Positions 21,712 to 32,914 of a stretch of 64,000 nt of DNA are shown here, piece after piece. Position 1 is the first letter of the stretch; every line of letters begins with the position of its first letter. The notes beneath the pieces are model-generated. The model was not told the DNA's origin and searched no databases. It saw only the letters and a list, made by a program, of their open reading frames with translations. Made by a program: the position numbers and the translations under genes. Origin of the DNA: Sordaria brevicollis. Taxonomy: Eukaryota; Ascomycota; Sordariomycetes; Sordariales; Sordariaceae. The stretch spans positions 434,001 through 498,000 of the forward strand of contig JAUTDP010000015.1 in assembly GCA_033439795.1 (NCBI GenBank). The letters are read 5' to 3'.

Positions 21712-22262
21712 ATATGCAGATTATACAGAAGCAGTATGACACTGGTTCTGGGTCAAGGAGGAAAGAAGAATACTAGAGACGGGCGGCAGAGAAGAGAGAG
21801 AGGAGTTCAAGATGCTGTGGTGGTGCTAAATGGGACTGGACCGGGAACAGAACGGTTTACGTACACCAAAGAGCGACAGATGTGAAGGGAGAGAGACGCG
21901 GGCGAGGATATAGCAAGCTTCGCTTCACGTGGTTGTTGAAGTGGAGAGAAAGATAATTTAATTTGTATAGTACATAGCGCAGCATTTTGCGAATTGGAAT
22001 TTTTGGCATTTTTTGGACTATCTGGAACTTGTCGTCTTGCTCTGCTTGAAAAGGTGGTATTTGGCTGCCCTGTCTGCCTAGCCCTGTCCTATAATACCAG
22101 TGCGTGTATAAATGTCTATGAAAAAGTGCAACCATGTTCCTTCCTCTTTATCTTGAGTGTATGAGAGCTTAACATACCAACCTGCTGTCTCGATCTTCTG
22201 AATTAGCCGCCCAAAGCATCAAACTGTCATCCCTTGCGGAAGACTTGGTAAGGCAATCCCGA
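21712..22262. other. 3' flank of the NPF-motif gene
   Basis: About 550 bp with the 3' untranslated region. Nothing else is recognised until the coiled-coil pseudogene begins at 22263. Confidence 0.5.
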
Positions 22263-22680
22263 CTAGTCCTCCCAAGCCGCAGCACCGCTCAACAAGGCAA
22301 TCTCCTCAATCTGCTCGTTTTTAACCCCAATCTCGACCTCCTGCCTTACCTCCTATCCTGCCCTGTCCCTATACCCGTCCCCTTTCCGTTTTAGTTTTCG
22401 TTCCCGAGTAAGCCGCAAGACGGCTCACAATCCATACCAAGCCGCAACACCATTCCTCAACTCCCTCGCCTCGACATCCTCACATTTGACCATGACATCC
22501 GGCTCCTGCTTTACTCCCGCTCCGTTACTATTATCTTACTGCGGTCCCCTCAGGATTTGATGATCAACAGCAGTAGGAGTAGTAGCATACCGATGATGAG
22601 GATAATGGCCCATGCGCTTGAGATTTTCTCTATTTTCTCTCTCAAGTTTGATTAACTCCTCCTGAGGGTTAACCATCTCC
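22263..22680 (-). pseudogene. Decayed paralogue of the coiled-coil gene at 23393-24386
   Basis: Read leftward from an ATG at 22676, the sequence gives EELIKLERENRENLKR, then a TAA stop (22536-22538), then VKQEP and ELRNGVAAW ending at a TGA (22424-22426). A second block (about 22355 down to 22263) reads EVRQEVEI, VKNEQIEEIALLSGAAAW and a TAG. The functional neighbour has EEQNRERLRIKREVE, GGQQDN, VKQEVEV and VKNEPIEEVELLNGAAAW at matching places. The pseudogene therefore keeps only the C-terminal part, with its tail duplicated, and has a stop exactly where the intact gene has a Gln (QQDN). It lies directly against the duplicated tRNA-Lys segment. Confidence 0.8.
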
Positions 22681-22877
22681 CCCTTACCTGGATCTGGGGT
22701 ATACAAGAGCAGGAACCGTACAAGAATTCAACAATTGGCAGCTTCAGTCAGCTGCCCGGCTAGCTCAATCGGTAGAGCGTGAGACTCTTAAGGAGGTACT
22801 CCGTAATCTCAAGGTTGTGGGTTCGACCCCCACGTCGGGCTCAATTCCCGATGTTCGATGACATCTTCTTTTTTGGA
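22681..22877 (+). repeat. Copy 2 of the inverted duplication carrying tRNA-Lys
   Basis: This is the counterpart of 7472-7672, about 15 kb away in the opposite orientation. The outer 5' block (CCTTACCTGGATCTGGGG), a middle block (CAACAATTGGCAGC), the tRNA gene and about 36 bp of 3' flank match. The spacer parts of the 5' flank have diverged. Confidence 0.8.
22754..22841 (+). tRNA. tRNA-Lys (anticodon CTT) with a 15-nt intron, copy 2
   Basis: Identical to the gene at 7508-7595, including the intron with its GGAG/CTCC hairpin and the T arm GTGGG-TTCGACC-CCCAC. A and B boxes are intact, and TTCTTTTTT follows about 25 bp downstream as a polymerase III terminator. It is transcribed opposite to the coiled-coil genes on either side. 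Confidence 0.96.
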
Positions 22878-23392
22878 CTTTCCTTTTTGCTCCTTCTTCT
22901 GTCTTCTTTTTCTTCCCACTATGTACTTTCAGGTGTTATTTTTTTTGAGGTTGGGCACCTCCATCCAAGTGTTGTGTTCAGATCCCCTTTTGATGTAGCA
23001 GGTTATGTTTCTAGGCTGCAGGGAAGGAAGTTAGGAACACTTTCGATATCGACATCTTTCACGTTTTACGAAGACGAATTGTTGGTGTCAAATATTCCAT
23101 TGCTGCTCCTATGTTAGATCCTGAGTACCAAGCGTCTAAGTAGGTAAAGTGTTAGCCCGTATGTATCCATTGGTTTCTGTTCTTTCCTTCCCTTATTGTT
23201 TTTTCCCTAAAAAAGATATGTAAGCCCCAGTCGCTCAGTGGTTTCTCTTCTTTCCTTTATACCCTGTTGCTTCTCATTGTCCTTTTTGATGTTATGGGTA
23301 CTTGCTCTTCTCCTTCTTGGATAGTACGAAAACTTCTCTAAGCCAAATGTCGCTGAGGCCTGAGTTCTGGTGGAATGATTCACACCTTTAAT
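22842..23392. other. Spacer between tRNA-Lys and the coiled-coil gene A
   Basis: About 550 T-rich bases. An open + strand frame of about 110 codons starts within the tRNA and is not credible. No gene seen. Confidence 0.5.
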
Positions 23393-24386
23393 TTAGGGCG
23401 AGCTCCAACGCCTCCAAGCAGCAGCACCGTTCAACAACTCGACTTCCTCGATCGGCTCATTCTTGACTTCGACCTCCCGCTTCACCTCGCCGCGGTTATC
23501 TTGCTGTCCGCCCTGAATCTGAACAACACCCTGATCCTTGACCTCGACCTCCTGCTTCACTCCGTTGCGGTTATCTTGCTGTCCGCCCTGAATCTGATCA
23601 ATAGCAGCACCCTGATAACGATGATCCTCAACCTCGCGCTTAATCCTCAAACGCTCCCTGTTCTGCTCCTCCCGAATACCGTTCTCGTTCTTTATGTGTT
23701 CCTCCTCTCCATCAACGGCAACAGCCACAGCAGCAACCATAGCAGCAGCTCCATCCCGCTCCTCTCCCTTGCCCGCAGGCACATTCTCCAAGCCCGCCGT
23801 CTCTTTGTCCACAACGCGTCTAACCTCGTCCTCCCTTGTCTCCAACTCCCTGCCCTCCTTTTCCAGCTGCTCAACCTCCTTCTCAAGCTGCTTCAACCGC
23901 CTCAGGTACACACTCTTGGCTTCCAGGCTGGCGATGTTCTTTCGCGTTTGTTCGTTTTTGGCCTTTTGCTTGGTGATGCGGGAGCGGAGGGTTTGCTCCA
24001 TCTTTTTGTATTTGGCGGAGGGGGTATAATCTTGGTTTGAGGTAGGTGAAGAAGAAGTGGCTGTGGCTGTGGCTGCTGAGGCTGCTGAGGCTGCTGGGGC
24101 CCGTAACGGTTCAGGGCGGGCTTGAGGGCGGGCTTCTTGAAGGTAGCAGCGTCTGAATTTGGGTTTGGTGTTGGTGTTGGTGTTTGAGGTGCCTGTTGAG
24201 GAGACCTGTGATTTGGGACGGACTTCGGTGAGGCGCCTTGCAGTGTTGTGGGAGGAGGAGGGGGAGGGGTCTGGTTGGGAGAATGTTAGTTGGATGGTGT
24301 CGATGAGGTGTTTGAGGGTGGCGGAAGGTAGGGTAGGTAGGGTACTTACTGCGGGAACGAAAGCTGGGGAAGGACCAGCGTTGCAT
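23393..24386 (-). CDS. Coiled-coil protein A of a small tandem family
   Basis: The function is unknown. Two exons, 24386-24350 and 24270-23393, give 304 residues. The 79-bp intron has donor GTAAGT, branch CTAAC and acceptor CCAG. The first intron interrupts codon 13 in phase 1. Residues 13-95 are low-complexity (Ser, Thr, Asn, Ala) with a SNTNTNTK stretch. From the KKMEQTLRSR segment onward (about 110-180) there is a long Lys/Glu/Leu coiled coil. The C terminus has two tandem units beginning IQGGQQDN and continuing VKQEVEV or VKREVEV, then ends GAAAWRRWSSP. No signal peptide, membrane helix or catalytic motif. Reading through the intron in another frame is possible but lacks an ATG, which is why I prefer the spliced form. 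A decayed copy lies 0.7 kb downstream and partial copies of its 5' region lie upstream. Confidence 0.6.
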
Positions 24387-25371
24387 ATCTGGCTGTTGGT
24401 TTGTTCACGGGGATGCCGTGATGCTGGGTTTGGGGGTTGTGATGATGGTGGTACTTCGGGATAAGGATGGCGGTGGCGATATGGACTTGAGTGTCGAGCG
24501 TGTTGGTGGGAGTGAGCGAGCAAGTTGACGAGGTCACGAGAATCTGAGGAGGATTTGAGATCTCACGATGGTTGACGGCTCGAAGATCCAGCGGGCTGTT
24601 GTTGATGTCGTGCGCTCACCGCGAGAGCAAGGAATGTGTTTAGATAAGCGACGTTGGTGTAAAGATGGCCACAAAAGCTGCTGAATGTTTGATGATGGTG
24701 GGTTAGTGTTGGTAATGATGGTGATGCGCGAGGATAAGGATAACGGTGGTGTTGTTGACTCGACCGACGAGCGCGAGGTTTGCGTTGAGCGAACAGTTGA
24801 GGGGTGTCTGAGTCGTTTCTGAGATTCTCACGATGGCTGTTGACTGGAGATTTTGTGGACAGCTCCCGATGCTGTGAGACCGCTCTGAAAGTAATAGAGG
24901 GGAGTGGACAGGCGAGACGGGCGCGGTGATACTCTCGCGAGTTGGAGGTGATGGTGATGGGGATGAGTTGAGTTCTGAGAGAGTCGAAGAGGAGCAGGAG
25001 AATATAGCCAAGGAAAACCCGCCAAGAGCGGAAACACTTGAATGACCTCGCGCGTTTGCGTACAACCGAGTCTTTAGAAGAGTTGGGATGGAATACATGG
25101 GATCGATCCAAACGGACTGGGCACGACGGCTCACCGGCGAGCAACCCTTTTGTAGGAGAGAGTTTAAAACAATCCAGCAAGACAGATTGGACTGGAAGAG
25201 ATTGCACGAAGCTTCACTACGGCAGATGGAGAGGATATGGAGAGTCTGAAATCTTGGTCTGCCGGCTGACTGGCTCCTCTGTGACTATATCCTTGCTCTA
25301 CTCCCATGATCTCCTTTGCCCTAGAAGCTATTCCATCGCTTTCACCCATCGTTGCTATCCATTATAAACGA
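24387..25371. other. Upstream region of gene A containing a diverged duplicate of itself
   Basis: About 985 bp. The block 24430-24600 (gene A upstream) resembles 24690-24860 in order: a GATAAGGAT...CGGTGG segment, a CGAGCG segment, then GAGATCTCACGATGG or GAGATTCTCACGATGG. This points to a remnant gene copy between A and B. No intact open frame is left there. Confidence 0.5.
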
Positions 25372-25939
25372 TCAGGCCTCCAGATGTTTCGTCGCCTCTT
25401 CAACCAGACGATTCACCTGCTCCTGAGAGAGATTCAAATGTTTCGTCTTGTCTTCAATCAGATGTTTCATGTGCTCCTGAGAGAGACGCAAAAGTTCCTT
25501 CTTCTCCTCGTTAATCTCCTCCATTTCGATCACCAGCTCTTCCAAATCCTTCCTCACCTCTGTGTCCAAATTCTTCTTCACCTCTTCGGGGAGACGGGGG
25601 TCTAAGACGGCGGCGTCATAGCTCCTCTTGATTTTTACAATGTGATCAAGTTTGACTTGAAACTTGGACACGCGGGACATGAAGGTGCCTGAAAATTTGC
25701 GGTATTCACATGAAATCTTCGAGCAGTCCCCTTCATCTTGATTGAAACTCAGCTGAGAGATATCGGAGGTCAGGTCAGCGATAGCGGCGCTGAAGTCGGC
25801 ATTGGTGTTGGTGTTACCGGCACCTGTGAGAAGTCCGTTAGTGAGGTGGTTTTGATGATGAGGTGAGGTGAACATGACGGGCGCAATACTTACCGGAGGC
25901 GGTGGGAAAGCCGGTGTTGGTGGATGACGAGTTCCCCAT
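25372..25939 (-). CDS. Coiled-coil protein B of the tandem family
   Basis: The function is unknown. Two exons, 25939-25894 and 25823-25372, give 165 residues. The 70-bp intron has donor GTAAGT, branch CTAAC and acceptor CACAG and splits codon 16 in phase 1. The frame was checked: only the spliced reading stays open, and unspliced joining of the exon-1 frame stops at once. The N terminus (MGNSSSTNTGFPTAS, then GNTNTNADFS) is Asn/Thr-rich like that of protein A. Residues 35-165 are predominantly helical and charged. They end in two 18-residue repeats that begin LSQEHMKHL and LSQEQVNRL and each finish with TKHL. The ATG context (CCAACAATGGGG) is good. It has no recognised domain. The same strand, first-intron phase and N-terminal composition suggest common descent with A and C. 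Confidence 0.65.
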
Positions 25940-26822
25940 TGTTGGCGTTTCTTTCTCACTGGAAAGGACAAATAACGGTGGCAAGCTGGTTATTCTGGAG
26001 TCGTACTCGACGAGTGTCTGGCGTGAGAAGGACTTGAGATTCTGGCTGCTTGCGCTAACACTGAGATTCTCTGGACAGCTGGGTAGCGACTAGCGTCGTG
26101 AACTCGCTTTGAAGGTAGAGGGATGAACAATACTGGCTTGGGTGGTGTGGCCTCACGAGTTGCTAAGGAGAAGAATTGCTTCCGGGAGGTTGAGGCAAGG
26201 AGGAAGGGTATTTGTAGACGGGCATGTCGGAAAGTGGATCTGCTGCCAGCAACAACCTCATGTGTCCTCGATGAGATGAATTGTCCTAGGGTATCTAGTC
26301 CAACGAACGGAAGGCTTCATCGCGAGTTACTCTCCTGTGTGAGTGTTTGACGTATTCGAGGCGCTTCAAGCCCAGACGAATTCCAGGCAACGAACGGCAC
26401 TCACGAGACCAAACTTTTGCAAAGAGATGAAAAGAACAACATGAAACATCTCCGGTATATTGTCCGATGCAACTACCACTTCATTTCTATCAGCTCAAAT
26501 CTGCATGTGTGGAGCTATCATCCTTTTGCCCTCGTTTGACCTGCTTGACTCCCTTTCCTCAGGAGTCAGGTCTCCTAGAATCCAGCAGCAATAACATCTG
26601 ATCAATGAAGGCAAGTTGTACCTGACAGGCCATTATAGTCTTGTCTGTCTTCATCGCTTTCCCAATGTCTCGGCATCCCCCCAAAACACCAGCCCAGGAC
26701 CATCAATAGCAAGCAATGAAAGCAAGTAGCCCTTTCTAGCCATCACCTCCATTCTCACGTCCCAAAATCTTCCCACAGCGGACATCGTGTTCCACTCAAG
26801 ATACCATCCCCCCATCCATCTT
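25940..26822. other. Spacer between coiled-coil genes B and C
   Basis: About 880 bp. The part at 26030-26165 resembles 24810-24985 upstream of gene A: GAGATTCTCTGGACAGCT against GAGATTTTGTGGACAGCTC, then CTCGCTTTGAAGGTAGAGG against CCGCTCTGAAAGTAATAGAGG. Thus the upstream regions of A and B are related. No additional gene seen. Confidence 0.5.
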
Positions 26823-28136
26823 CTACCACGCGTTACCAAGCCTCTCCAAATCCCAAACCGTAACCCCCAACTGGCCAGCATACTCCTCAAACATCCTCGC
26901 CCACCTCATCGTCATCGTTCTAAACATCTCCGCCTGCTCCCTCACCATTTCCTCATCCAGCCTGTTCTCCTCCTTCAACTCCCTCAGTTCGTCCTCTAGA
27001 TCCGTCAACGTCTTGAGGTAGGTCTGATACCTGGCATACGCAGTCTTTTGTTTAGCGAGGATGTGTTTCCTATTCTTTTCCTCGACGATGCGATCGCGCA
27101 GTTCCGGCTCGACGTGTTGGCGGCCGAGGGTGATGAGGGATTTTAGTTCTGCTTCGGTGGAGTGGGGAGGGAAAGGGGAGGGTTGGATGGGGGAGGGTTG
27201 AAGGGGGGAGAAGATGATGATTCCCTTGCTGGCACTGGGAGTGGGAGGGGCGGTAGCCTGAGCAGGAGCGGGAGCTGGTTGCCAAGTGACGTTGGCTAAC
27301 TTTGAGGTTGAGGCATCTGGGGCCGGGGCTGCTGGCTCCGCGGATTCCTCTTTCTTGATGGCGGCGAGTCTACCAGCGGCGGGTTTGAACATGCCACCCC
27401 TGCGAATGGGGCGAAAGCGAAGGTTGTGGATGACACTGACAGGAGAAGCTTGATAAGCTCTCATGGTCCGAGCCGCCTCTCGATTGAGGTCGGCGATAAT
27501 TGAGCTTGAGGTCTTTGGCACTGGCGCAGGCGCTGGGGCTGGGGCTGACTCTGCGGATTCTGACTCCTTCTTCTTCATCTCGGCGAGTTTCTCAGCGCGG
27601 GATTTGAACCTGACACGCCTGCCAGGGGGGCGAGTGGTGCCGCTGGCACGAGAAGGATCAGCTCCGATGGCCTGAGACGGCTGCGGCGGATTGAGAGGGG
27701 CTAACTTTGAACCATGATCCGGCGCTGGGACTGGCTCAGCTGGTCCCTCGCTCTTGACCTCGCTCTTCACCTCGTTCTTGAGCGCGGTGGCTTGCCTGGT
27801 GAAGGCGCGGGTGGCAGGTCGTGTGGTGGCAGTAGTGACAGTAGTCGTCTTTTTCACGGCCACTCTGGCGGCTGCTCTGTCGACCATCTCGGCGGCTGCT
27901 CTGTCGGCTATTTTGGCGGTTGCTCTGTCGAGTTCTCTCTCGGCTGCTCTGAGGGCTGCTCTAGTAACTATGCGAGGCAAGAGTTTGGTGACGCCGGCTG
28001 GCTTGGGAGGCATAGCAGTGGGATCAGCGGCTAGCAGACGAGACGTTGTCAGTTTATCAGATCATGGTGATGCTCGAAAGGCAAAGGAAAACTTACATGT
28101 CTTGCTGTTACGCGCAAAACTGCGAAGGGGCGCCAT
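26823..28136 (-). CDS. Coiled-coil protein C of the tandem family
   Basis: The function is unknown. Two exons, 28136-28097 and 28030-26823, give 415 residues. The 66-bp intron has donor GTAAGT, branch CTGAC and acceptor CTAG and splits codon 14 in phase 1. Exon 1 encodes MAPLRSFARNSKT. The N-terminal 90 residues are basic and Ala/Arg-rich, with RAAERELDRATAKIADRAAA as a helical stretch. The middle is Pro/Ala-rich with alternating KKEES clusters and the repeated unit SAEPAAPAP / SAESAPAPAP. Residues about 305-400 form a charged coiled coil (ELRDRIVEEKNRKHILAKQK, then DLEDELRELKEENRLDEEM). The protein ends in a hydrophobic patch, GQLGVTVWDLERLGNAW. Basic clusters and no signal peptide suggest a nuclear or cytoplasmic protein. 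The relation to A and B rests on gene structure and composition; sequence similarity is weak. Confidence 0.7.
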
Positions 28137-31100
28137 GGTGATGCGATGAGGGTTGGTGATCGTGAAGGTGAGTTGGAAGTGAGCCCAAAGAAGTTTGATT
28201 ACGCCAAATCTGCCGTGTGTTGTTCGAATCCAAGCGATGTATGTGAAAGAGTTCTGCTTCGTTGAATGAGTACTCGGGAAGGGTTGTTTGGGGATGTATC
28301 GCGATGGAACAAGGAGAGTTGGGTCGTGGAGGGTGAGGGAGAGAAGTTTTGTTCTCGAGGCAAACCAACTGCACTTTTCGAGTACCCCTCGGTGGTAAAA
28401 CTCTGGTTTTCGAGTGGATATGCGCAGCCGGCCAGTGAACAATAGGACGTGAATGACTTGATCAGACGAAGAGGGGTTCGCAGGAGGAGATGGGACGAAA
28501 GGGCAGACAAACGCATCTTCGGTGGTGGCGGGCTCTGTTTGATCCTTTCGTCCCATGATGGCGATGATGTAACTGCAGCTGTTGTTCGCTCTCTGTATGT
28601 GAGATGCTTGAAGGTGTTCTGCAGTTTGAGTTCCTGAGTGAGATAGTTCCGCTTCCTGATTGCAGTTCTCTCATCCGCAGAGTTCATGATCATTGTCGGC
28701 TAACACGGAGGATACAACTCATCCGCAATGATAAGTCATCTCCCAGCTACTGTTATAGAATCGCTGACGGCTGAAGGCTACTGTGGTCTGGATAGCTACG
28801 AGTTCTCTGAACGGACCGAGCCTCTTCTTCCTGGCATTGATGGGTTTAGAGTCTCGCTGGTGGCAAGACAAGGATAATAGACCATAGAATTGGACCAAGC
28901 GCAGTAGAAACAACTTCATGAATACATGATTAGAGAACTGTCACTATTTCCAAACCTCCAGCATCTCAGTCCATAGTCTAGAAGCTGTCGGCGTAATGTG
29001 TATACACATCCCAGAGCACTACTCCATATACGATACTCACTACACCTCCACATACCTATACTCACTCCCTCACCTAGGTCTGCTGAACTCACCTGGCCGC
29101 TCCTCACTCAACCTTGCTCACCCGGCCGACAGACACTCCAACCTCTCAAACCCTTTTCGGCCCCTAAAAGCGGCAAACGACGGCGGCAAGACCATATCTG
29201 CTTCATCGAAATCTAGCCTACCTAATCTATCCCCCATCACTCCATCGAGATAAATATCCAGTCTAGTGCATAGGTGTGGATAGGTATACACAGCCCCATC
29301 CGTTCTAGTCCAACACACCACTCACTCTATCTCCGATACCTTACATCATCTAGGGAAAAGAATATGGTTGCCTAGCGATCATAATATGTTACGTACTACT
29401 ACTTCGTTCATGGTTATTCTTAACTCCACGGGTAGTATTTCTCCCTGCTTCATCTAACTCCGACATCTTGCATGACGACATTTGGGATCCCGTACGAATT
29501 GACTTACCCGACTACCCGTCCAACGGCCCGTCCGTTCGTCTAGCCCCGAGCCGAGTTGCGTCGATCCCGATATCAGATGAGTATTTCCATTTTGAGAATA
29601 AGATCGTGATATGAGCACAGGCAACGACTTCTGAACTTGGAGCTTGAAGTTAGTGCGAGTGAGAACACAAGGGGCTTGGGACATGTTGAAGTAGGGATCG
29701 AACTATGGCAATCAACACCAGTCGTCACCTTGTTCAGCAATTGCGTGCAAGACACTCACTCTTTGCTCGCTCAACAATATCGCCATGAGTTCAACGGCTA
29801 GAGAGATAAGCTTAGACTTGAACATCAACTCAGGGTAGCTTTGCCGTACCTTTCTACAAGAATGTTTTGTTTTCTTTCCGTCCCTCCATGCCGACCGATC
29901 TCTGCCTCCGAGTTAAGATTACCCAATCTGATAATCCTCCATCTCCTTTCTTCTTCCGTTCCCGTTAACAGTCGCAACTGCTAGCAGAACGAATATTTGG
30001 CGTCTTTTTCACTTCGTTAAAGGTGTTTATATCGGCCTAGATTACCCACTTCGCCAGCTCTAGCAGTGTACCAGAGCATGTGGTAGACAAACTTCCTGGT
30101 TAGTATGTCATTCGGTCATCAACGGGGAATATGATCGGGGGAAATCAGCAAGCTTATTGTCCCAGTGAACCAACTTTTCCGTCCGATTATGCAGTCACTC
30201 CAGTCCCGCAGTAGATTGGTTACGAACCTTTTCCACTTTTTCTTTTCTTTTCTTCTCTTCAGGAGTCTCACTTCGTAGTCACTCTTTGGGCATCGCAAGA
30301 GGATCGAGCGGGTAGCGGCTTGTGCTTGTGCTTGTGTGACCAACTTACTCGACCCCATGTCAGTCAGGCCCCCCCTTGATCCTGTTGTTGGTCCTTGAGC
30401 TCGGCAACCGGTGGAGCCTAACGATGTTGATTGTGCTTATGCCGCGCCGATGCTTCATGCCTTCATGCCGATGGCTAACGAAGTAACGATGATCATGGGT
30501 TCGGTGTCTCCATTTCTTATTTCTCGTCCTGTGCTTGCTTCCCTTGCATTGCGACAAAAAGTAGCATGGATGGTCTGATCTTTGCCGTAAGGATTGAAAG
30601 TCGACTTAGCAGGGCTTGCCTCTCGCATCTCTCGGAGCCTTTGCCGGAGCCGGTCACTGGTCCGGTCCCGCCGGCGGTTAGTGTCCGCCTGTTCTTTCCA
30701 GAGTAGGATTAGGTCAGGTAAACCGACAAGCGATATGTAGGGAAGGGTAAGAACCTGCCTGCTTTGTGACTTCCTTGCTTCTTCATTTTGCCCGACTGCA
30801 TCCGACCTTTGCTTCTTCCAAGACCGTTGAGGCTCTCACCGGCTTCATCTTCGTCCCTCATAGGCCGACCGGCTTTTCCGTCCGATGTTGCGTTGCTTCT
30901 TATATATTTATGCAGCGGAGGGAGGCCTTCGGCGGTTAGTTCTCTCCGAGACACAAGGTCGCCTGTTGAATGGTTGGCCTGTCGAGCTGTTGGGCGTGAG
31001 GTTACATGCTAGGCGAGATTTCGAGGTCCTAAAGCCCTTTAGACGCGGAAGAAGAAAAAAAGAGTAAGCCGGGAATGTGAGATCGAAGAGGTCGCATGAG

Positions 31101-32914
31101 CAAAATGAGATTTGAAGCTAGGTAAATAACGTAGCGTTGTAGCGAGGAAGGAACAAGCAAGCGAGTGATGTGGTGTTAGCTATGCTGCTTTGAACGCCTT
31201 GGGTAGCAGCAGCAAGAAGGAAAAGAGAGCAAAAGAGTGAAGGCAAAAGTGATGTGTCAGTTATCAGATTGTTCCGTGTGGATAGAGAAGACAAAATAGG
31301 AGGGGAAACTGAGGATTTGGACGATCCTAATGGAGTTTCGAACAAGTTCCGGAATCCCTATCTCGTAATCTTCAGCGAAGATGGGATACTTGGGAAGCAT
31401 TGGGCACCTCATATGATACGAGTATGAACAATAAAGTGCTTACCGCAGGGTTGACACAGCTTTTAGCATCCGCAAGCTGCCAGAGCCATTGACCATGAAC
31501 TCACTCCTCGCCACACGGCGACAGAGGGAGGGTTCGAGATATTGCCAACCATCTGACGGGCGCTGTTATACTTCCTACCTGCTGCTCTCTTGTTCCTGCC
31601 CCCACCCCCAGATTGGGAAAGCCGCTCGTCTTCTCGGACTTCGTGCTTCTAAATCCGCTGTGAGACACGGAGGAGTAGATGGTAACGCCTCAAGGCTCGC
31701 TCCGTCTATTCTTTCTTGGACTGTTCGTCGTCCGAATGCTGTAAGCGAACATGGCTGGCTCATACCCATCCCGCTTGCCCACAGATGATCCTCCACAGCA
31801 CTGCATATCGGTGTTTCACAGCTTCGTCCAATCCGTCTGCGGTGCTTTCCCCCTCTTGTGGGTAATGTGCAATGGATCAGTATTGGGTTTGGGGAAGTAC
31901 AGTGTGTGGGTGAGATTTGCGTCGCAGCAGTGTAACTATATCACCGGCTGGTTGGGTCAGTACTGCTTGGTTGGCTTTGCATGGCTCTTGGACAACTTGC
32001 CCTAACCCAAAAGGAGAGAAGAATGGCTTGTTGGTGGAATAAGTGGATAGTGAAAACGAGGGATGATCTGTTCGTGAATGTGGGTAAGAACGCGCTTGAC
32101 TAGAATCACATGCGAGGTAAGTATGATGGACTGGAATATGGATTGGGCGGAAAGGGCTTTTGGTTTCCCCTGGTTCTGTCTGTCAGATGTATGTGGTGTG
32201 TCTGTCTGCCGGTCATATTTCTTTCGGCGAGAATGGAGATTGGACGAAGGAAACCCCGAAGGTTTCTTTAGCTGAGAACTGGAAATAGAGGTGACGAACT
32301 AATAACCAGGAATATCGAGTGGACAACTCTTTTTCGTTGGGTATCCGCGGTTACTGACCAGAATTGCTATCGTAATTCTTTAACCTACTACCTATTAGTT
32401 CTTCTTCACCTCATGATATCTCATATTCTTCTAATGGGACCAGGGTTAGGTTAAGCTCATTACCTCAGGGATTGTAAGCTGGTGGTGAGTATGTAAGAGC
32501 ACCCCACATGAGGCACTCCCAAACGCCACATACTGAATACTTGCCAGGCCCGTGCCGGTGATCATCCTTTTAGCCCTGCCAAACCCCTGTGCTCCTTTGT
32601 TTGACGACAAACCTTGCCCCTGTTTTTTGTCTCTGTCTGGCCTTGTCTGTTGGGCTGAAGCTCTCTGTTCCTGGCGTCTCCAATGCCGAGTGCATGGTTG
32701 TGTATGGGTGGGGTGAGTCCGGCAGCGATGCTGTCTGTCTTTCTGGGGTGGTGTGTCCAGGAATGTCTGTTGGGCCTCAGGTACAAGGGATGATAGTGTG
32801 CGTTGTCCCACCCAAGCTACATTGGAATAGTGTAAGTCCGTTGGGCCAGTAGCAGCCGCCGGTATGTGGGAGGTGCAGTGTATCAGACAATTCAAATAAC
32901 AAATAACAAATAAC
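28137..32914. other. Gene-poor region between the coiled-coil cluster and the hAT relic
   Basis: About 4.8 kb. The first 550 bp are the upstream region of gene C. Beyond that the open frames are short, overlap on both strands and show no domain or splicing pattern. The triplicated AAATAAC at 32894-32914 abuts the hAT element. I can support no gene here. Confidence 0.5.

Noticed and set aside
24111..24386. Unspliced 91-codon reading from the gene A start codon
   Set aside because: It runs through a canonical intron; splicing instead joins the ATG exon to the long coiled-coil frame.
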